Positions 5,507-8,451 of a stretch of DNA of 8,451 nucleotides are shown here, one piece after another. Source of the DNA: an uncultured Acidimicrobiaceae bacterium. GTDB lineage: Bacteria > Actinomycetota > Acidimicrobiia > Acidimicrobiales > Ilumatobacteraceae. The stretch spans positions 1-8,451 of the forward strand of contig CAIVDG010000126.1 in assembly GCA_903904615.1 (NCBI GenBank), read 5' to 3'. The notes beneath the pieces were generated by a model. The model was not told where the DNA came from. It did no database searches and saw only the letters and a program-made list of their open reading frames with translations. Every line of letters starts with the position of its first letter. Position 1 is the first letter of the stretch. The position numbers were made by a program, and so were the translations under genes.

Positions 5507-6272
5507 TGTCGTCCACTCCTAGGTACGCCGCGATGACATCGGGGTTGCTGCGAATATCGGCTGGTAGGCCATCGGCGATTTTCTTACCAAAGTCGAGAAC
5601 AGCAACACGGTCGCTGACTTTCATCACAACGTTCATGTCGTGCTCGATAAGTAGAACGGTGTAGCCCTGTTCGCGAATCTTCAAAATGAGTTCGTTTAGT
5701 TCCTGCTTCTCAGCCGGGTTGAAACCAGCAGCGGGCTCATCTAAACACAACAATTGCGGTTCGGTTGCTAACGCACGCGCAATTTCGAGACGCCGTTGAT
5801 AGCCGTACGGCAAGTTGCGTGCCGCATTGTTCGCACGGTCTGAAATACCCATGAATGTCAATAGCTCCATGGCGCGTTCGCGAGCTTCGTTCTCTTCGCG
5901 ACGTTGACGCGGAGTGCGCAAAATTGCTCCACCCACCGATGACTTCTTGCGAGCATCGGCTCCTACCATGACGTTTTCAACGGCTGTCATCTGTGAGAAG
6001 AGGCGAATGTTTTGGAATGTACGTGCAATGCCTGCCTTAGTGATTTCAAATCGCTTTAGCCCTGCCATGGATTGACCATTGAACGTGACTGAACCGATAG
6101 TTGGCGAATACACACCAGTCATCACGTTGAAACAGGTTGTTTTCCCTGCGCCGTTTGGCCCAATGAGTCCAAGAATTTCACCGCGTGAAATTTGTAAGGT
6201 GACTTCACTAAGCGCGGTAACGCCACCAAATTGCATGGTGACGTTGTTGAAGTCGAGAAGAATGTCGCTCAC
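5496..6272 (-). CDS. livG: Branched-chain amino-acid type ABC transporter ATP-binding protein LivG
   Basis: This is the second ATPase of the importer, with 258 residues at the usual LivG length. Motifs are FGGVTAL (15-21), Walker A GPNGAGKT (38-45), Q-loop ARTFQNIRLF (83-92), the LivG-style signature LPYGYQRRLEIARAL (154-168; most relatives read LAYGQQRRLEIARAL), Walker B LLCLDEPAAGFNP with E179 (174-186) and switch His211 in LLIEHDMNVVM (207-217). The insert at 107-130 is rich in Arg/Lys/Glu, as often seen in LivG. The start is GTG at 6272, which shares GTGA with the livM stop; AGAGGGGG lies just upstream. All residues for ATP hydrolysis are present. It is expected to be made together with LivM by coupled translation. 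Confidence 0.95.
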   Translation of the reverse strand: MSDILLDFNNVTMQFGGVTALSEVTLQISRGEILGLIGPNGAGKTTCFNVMTGVYSPTIGSVTFNGQSMAGLKRFEITKAGIARTFQNIRLFSQMTAVENVMVGADARKKSSVGGAILRTPRQRREENEARERAMELLTFMGISDRANNAARNLPYGYQRRLEIARALATEPQLLCLDEPAAGFNPAEKQELNELILKIREQGYTVLLIEHDMNVVMKVSDRVAVLDFGKKIADGLPADIRSNPDVIAAYLGVDDNAS

Positions 6273-7357
6273 TGTGCCACCCCCTCTTTCTGGGCAGATC
6301 TCCGTCGTCTCTTGTGTTCATCGCCCACTCGCTTGGGCAGAATTCCCTCTGGGCGGAAGACCATCATGAGAACAAGAACAACTCCGAACACGAAGACACG
6401 CTTGTCGGCAAAGTTGCGAAGACGCTCGGGCACGTAGGCCACCAAGATTCCTCCCAAGATTGCTCCGTACATGTTTCCGGAGCCACCCAACACAACAGCG
6501 GCCAAGAACAGAATTGACAACTGCAGCGGGAAGTTGTCGGGGTTGATGAAACCCACCTTGCCGGCGTAGTGAACTCCGGCAAGACCGCCCACAGCTGCGC
6601 CAATGGTGAATGCCCATAGTTTGAACTTGAAGGTATGAACTCCCATGAGTTCGGCAGCATCTTCGTCTTCACGAATAGCCACCCATGCACGTCCGACTCG
6701 CGAATACTCGAGACGATGCAGGACGAAGACCACGATTAGTACCAACGTGAGCCCTACGTAGTAGTACGGCTTTGGATCGAGAACACCAAACTTCAATCCC
6801 AGAATTGATGGTGGCTTCTTGATGTTGCTAATTCCGCGGCTTGCACCAAGCCAGTCCATGTTCTTTGCAGTCAGACGAATGATTTCTCCGAAGCCCAAAG
6901 TGACAATTGCCAAATAGTCACCACGAAGTCGCAATGTTGGTGCACCAAGAATGACGCCGAACAACATGGAGACAACCACCGCAATGGGTAACGACAAAAG
7001 CCAAGGAAGGTTGCCATGTTCACTGGTGAGAATTGCGGTGACGTAAGCACCGACGGCATAAAAGCCCACGTATCCCAAGTCGAGCAGACCTGCAAGCCCG
7101 ACCACCACGTTCAGACCAAGCGCAACGAGGACGAAGATAATCACTTGGTCGTTGAGAACAGTGGAGAACTGAGTTCCGGGAGTGTCGATGATTTGGCCGA
7201 GAACAGGAATGTCTGTCCAGAACGGAGCAAGGTAGAGCGCAATGACGACGATGGCATAGAAGGAATACTTCTGCCACTTATTCATGCGTTGAAATGCATC
7301 ACCCACTGAATCCATTGCATCTCTTACAGGTGCGAAGGCGTTACCGATGGTGCTCAT
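6269..7357 (-). CDS. livM: Branched-chain amino-acid type ABC transporter permease LivM
   Basis: This is one of the two channel subunits of the importer, with 362 residues. An amphipathic N-terminal lead (1-30) precedes a first helix near 32-48. Family marks follow: ALGLNVVVGLAGLLDLGYVGFYAVGAY (split across 79-105), a helix near 119-139, TLRLRGDYLAIVTLGFGEIIR (141-161), a helix near 198-213, and the coupling region SRVGRAWVAIREDEDAAELMGV (219-240). Then come the helices near 248-264, FLAAVVLGGSGNMYGAILGG (284-303) and 320-335, ending FRPEGILP (334-341). The tail is basic (KRRRRS), so it is cytoplasmic. The ATG at 7357 shares ATGA with the livH stop, and GGAAAGG lies 7 bases upstream. It contains no truncation or frameshift. 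Confidence 0.95.
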   Translation of the reverse strand: MSTIGNAFAPVRDAMDSVGDAFQRMNKWQKYSFYAIVVIALYLAPFWTDIPVLGQIIDTPGTQFSTVLNDQVIIFVLVALGLNVVVGLAGLLDLGYVGFYAVGAYVTAILTSEHGNLPWLLSLPIAVVVSMLFGVILGAPTLRLRGDYLAIVTLGFGEIIRLTAKNMDWLGASRGISNIKKPPSILGLKFGVLDPKPYYYVGLTLVLIVVFVLHRLEYSRVGRAWVAIREDEDAAELMGVHTFKFKLWAFTIGAAVGGLAGVHYAGKVGFINPDNFPLQLSILFLAAVVLGGSGNMYGAILGGILVAYVPERLRNFADKRVFVFGVVLVLMMVFRPEGILPKRVGDEHKRRRRSAQKEGVAQ

Positions 7358-8451
7358 ACGCGCGCCTTTCCAAGCGATTCACCAAGTAATCCCGTTGGTC
7401 GGAACATGAGAACTACCAACAACACTGTGAATGCGATGACATCTTTCCATTGGCCACCAAAGATTGCAGAGCCATAGTTCTCGACGAGTCCGAGAACCAA
7501 ACCACCAAGAAGGGCGCCCTTCAAGTTGCCAATGCCGCCGAGAACCGCAGCAGTAAAGCTCTTCACGCCCAAGATGAAACCGATGTTGAAACGTGTCTGG
7601 TCGTACACCAATGTGAACAACATTGCGGCACCGCCAGCCATGACTCCGCCAAGCGCGAACGTGACGATGATGATCATGTCTACGTTGACACCCAAAATGC
7701 GTGAGGTTTCGGCGTCTTGTGCAACTGCGCGAACACCGCGACCAAGACGGGTCTTGTTGACGAACAATGTGAGCGCGGTCATCATGAGCAATGCGCCCAC
7801 AATCACAATGAGATAGTCAATGCGTACATCAGTGCCAAACAAGTTGAAGACTGTCTTCTTTTCAAGAATTCGTGCTGTTTGGTACTGATCGCGACCGTGC
7901 GTGCCCCACACGCCAACAGCTTCGGCAATGGCCGTTGATGCACCGATGGCAGAGATGAGGAAGGCAAGACGTGGCGCTTGGCGACCACGCTTGAAAATTC
8001 GCAGATAGCTGTACGCAATTGGTGCGGTGAGAACCAGCGAGATGATGACATTGACTTTTGTGTCGTCAATGAAAATGAGCGAAACAATAAACGCAGTTAA
8101 GAAGGCAAGCGCAACTGCACCAATGCTGTCGCCATTGCCGCGAAGCGGGCGGTAGGCAACGCGTTCTAGCAAGACGGCACTAATGCCCGAGAACACCATT
8201 GCGATAACAAGAATGACAACAAGAAAGAAGATGAGCGTCATACCTGCGCGGTATGGATAATTGCCGTCTTCAAGAAGTGGAATGTTTAAGAACTGCGATG
8301 AGGCCAGCAGCGAACCGAACGTGCCCACCATGAAAATTTCAGAGTGCGCAAAGTTAATGAGCCGCAACACGCCGTACACCAACGTGTACCCAAGTGCGAC
8401 CAACGCGTAGATGGATCCGAGCGCCAAACCAGTGACGGTGAGGTCCCAAAA
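7354..8451 (-). CDS. livH: Branched-chain amino-acid type ABC transporter permease LivH, 5'-truncated by window edge, with an internal insert
   Basis: This is the other channel subunit of the importer. The frame is open to base 8451 and reads FWDLTVTGLALGSIYALVALGY, so the true start lies just outside; the TTG at 8427 is internal. There are 365 residues in view, against about 290-310 for common LivH. Typical marks are GSIYALVALGYTLVYGVLRLINFAH (12-36), ERVAYRPLR (96-104), RLAFLISAIGAS (161-172), the coupling loop TRLGRGVRAVAQDAETSRILGV (234-255) and KSFTAAVLGGIGNLKGALLGG (297-317), ending FRPTGLLGE. About 54 residues (105-158) with two hydrophobic runs split the usual VAYRPLR-to-PRLAPLI junction. 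A LivK-type binding protein gene would be expected upstream, outside the window. The stop overlaps the livM start. Confidence 0.93.
   Translation of the reverse strand, partial: FWDLTVTGLALGSIYALVALGYTLVYGVLRLINFAHSEIFMVGTFGSLLASSQFLNIPLLEDGNYPYRAGMTLIFFLVVILVIAMVFSGISAVLLERVAYRPLRGNGDSIGAVALAFLTAFIVSLIFIDDTKVNVIISLVLTAPIAYSYLRIFKRGRQAPRLAFLISAIGASTAIAEAVGVWGTHGRDQYQTARILEKKTVFNLFGTDVRIDYLIVIVGALLMMTALTLFVNKTRLGRGVRAVAQDAETSRILGVNVDMIIIVTFALGGVMAGGAAMLFTLVYDQTRFNIGFILGVKSFTAAVLGGIGNLKGALLGGLVLGLVENYGSAIFGGQWKDVIAFTVLLVVLMFRPTGLLGESLGKARV

Noticed and set aside
4796..8451. Possible urea or amide importer instead of a branched-chain amino-acid importer
   Set aside because: Not excluded, but no binding protein or urease genes are in view; the permeases and ATPases carry general LivHMGF marks, so the liv names are kept with the substrate left open.

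Overview
The window is a compact stretch of an actinobacterial-looking chromosome. Every gene I can support lies on the minus strand. The base composition is moderate (near 50% GC by eye). Strong purine-rich ribosome sites, ATGA/GTGA overlaps between genes and GTTCACC-type PHO-box repeats fit an Actinomycetota member, possibly an aquatic, moderate-GC lineage. The class cannot be fixed from this sequence alone. The window holds transport genes plus the start of one enzyme gene. I see no RNA gene, mobile element, CRISPR array or origin, and no gene-free gap over 300 bases.

Reading with transcription (right to left), the first block is livH-livM-livG-livF (8451 to 4796), the membrane and ATPase parts of a branched-chain amino-acid type (HAAT family) ABC importer. 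The genes overlap by 4, 4 and 11 bases. LivH is cut by the window edge, and the binding protein (LivK type) is not in view. A 111-base gap follows. It holds a short hairpin and a run of four GTTCAC/GTTTAC repeats spaced 22, 12 and 11 bases, which I read as a PHO box driving the second block.

The second block is pstC-pstA-pstB-pstS (4684 to 276), a high-affinity phosphate ABC importer. It departs from the classic pstSCAB order because the binding-protein gene is last. A second set of 11-base-phased GTTYA repeats lies just after pstB, so pstS probably has its own phosphate-controlled promoter as well as possible readthrough from pstCAB. PhoU and a PhoR/PhoP pair are not in view. The PstS protein is unusual: it carries a strongly basic insert of about 108 residues in the middle of the fold, altered ligand-site residues, and a plain signal peptide with no lipobox.

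A perfect 14-base-pair hairpin ends the pst block. Only 24 bases beyond it, the window closes on the first 66 residues of an aldehyde dehydrogenase (positions 199 to 1).

I do not see a wholly new system here. The points worth a second look are the PstS insert and binding-site changes, the two matched PHO-box arrays, and an extra hydrophobic segment in LivH.
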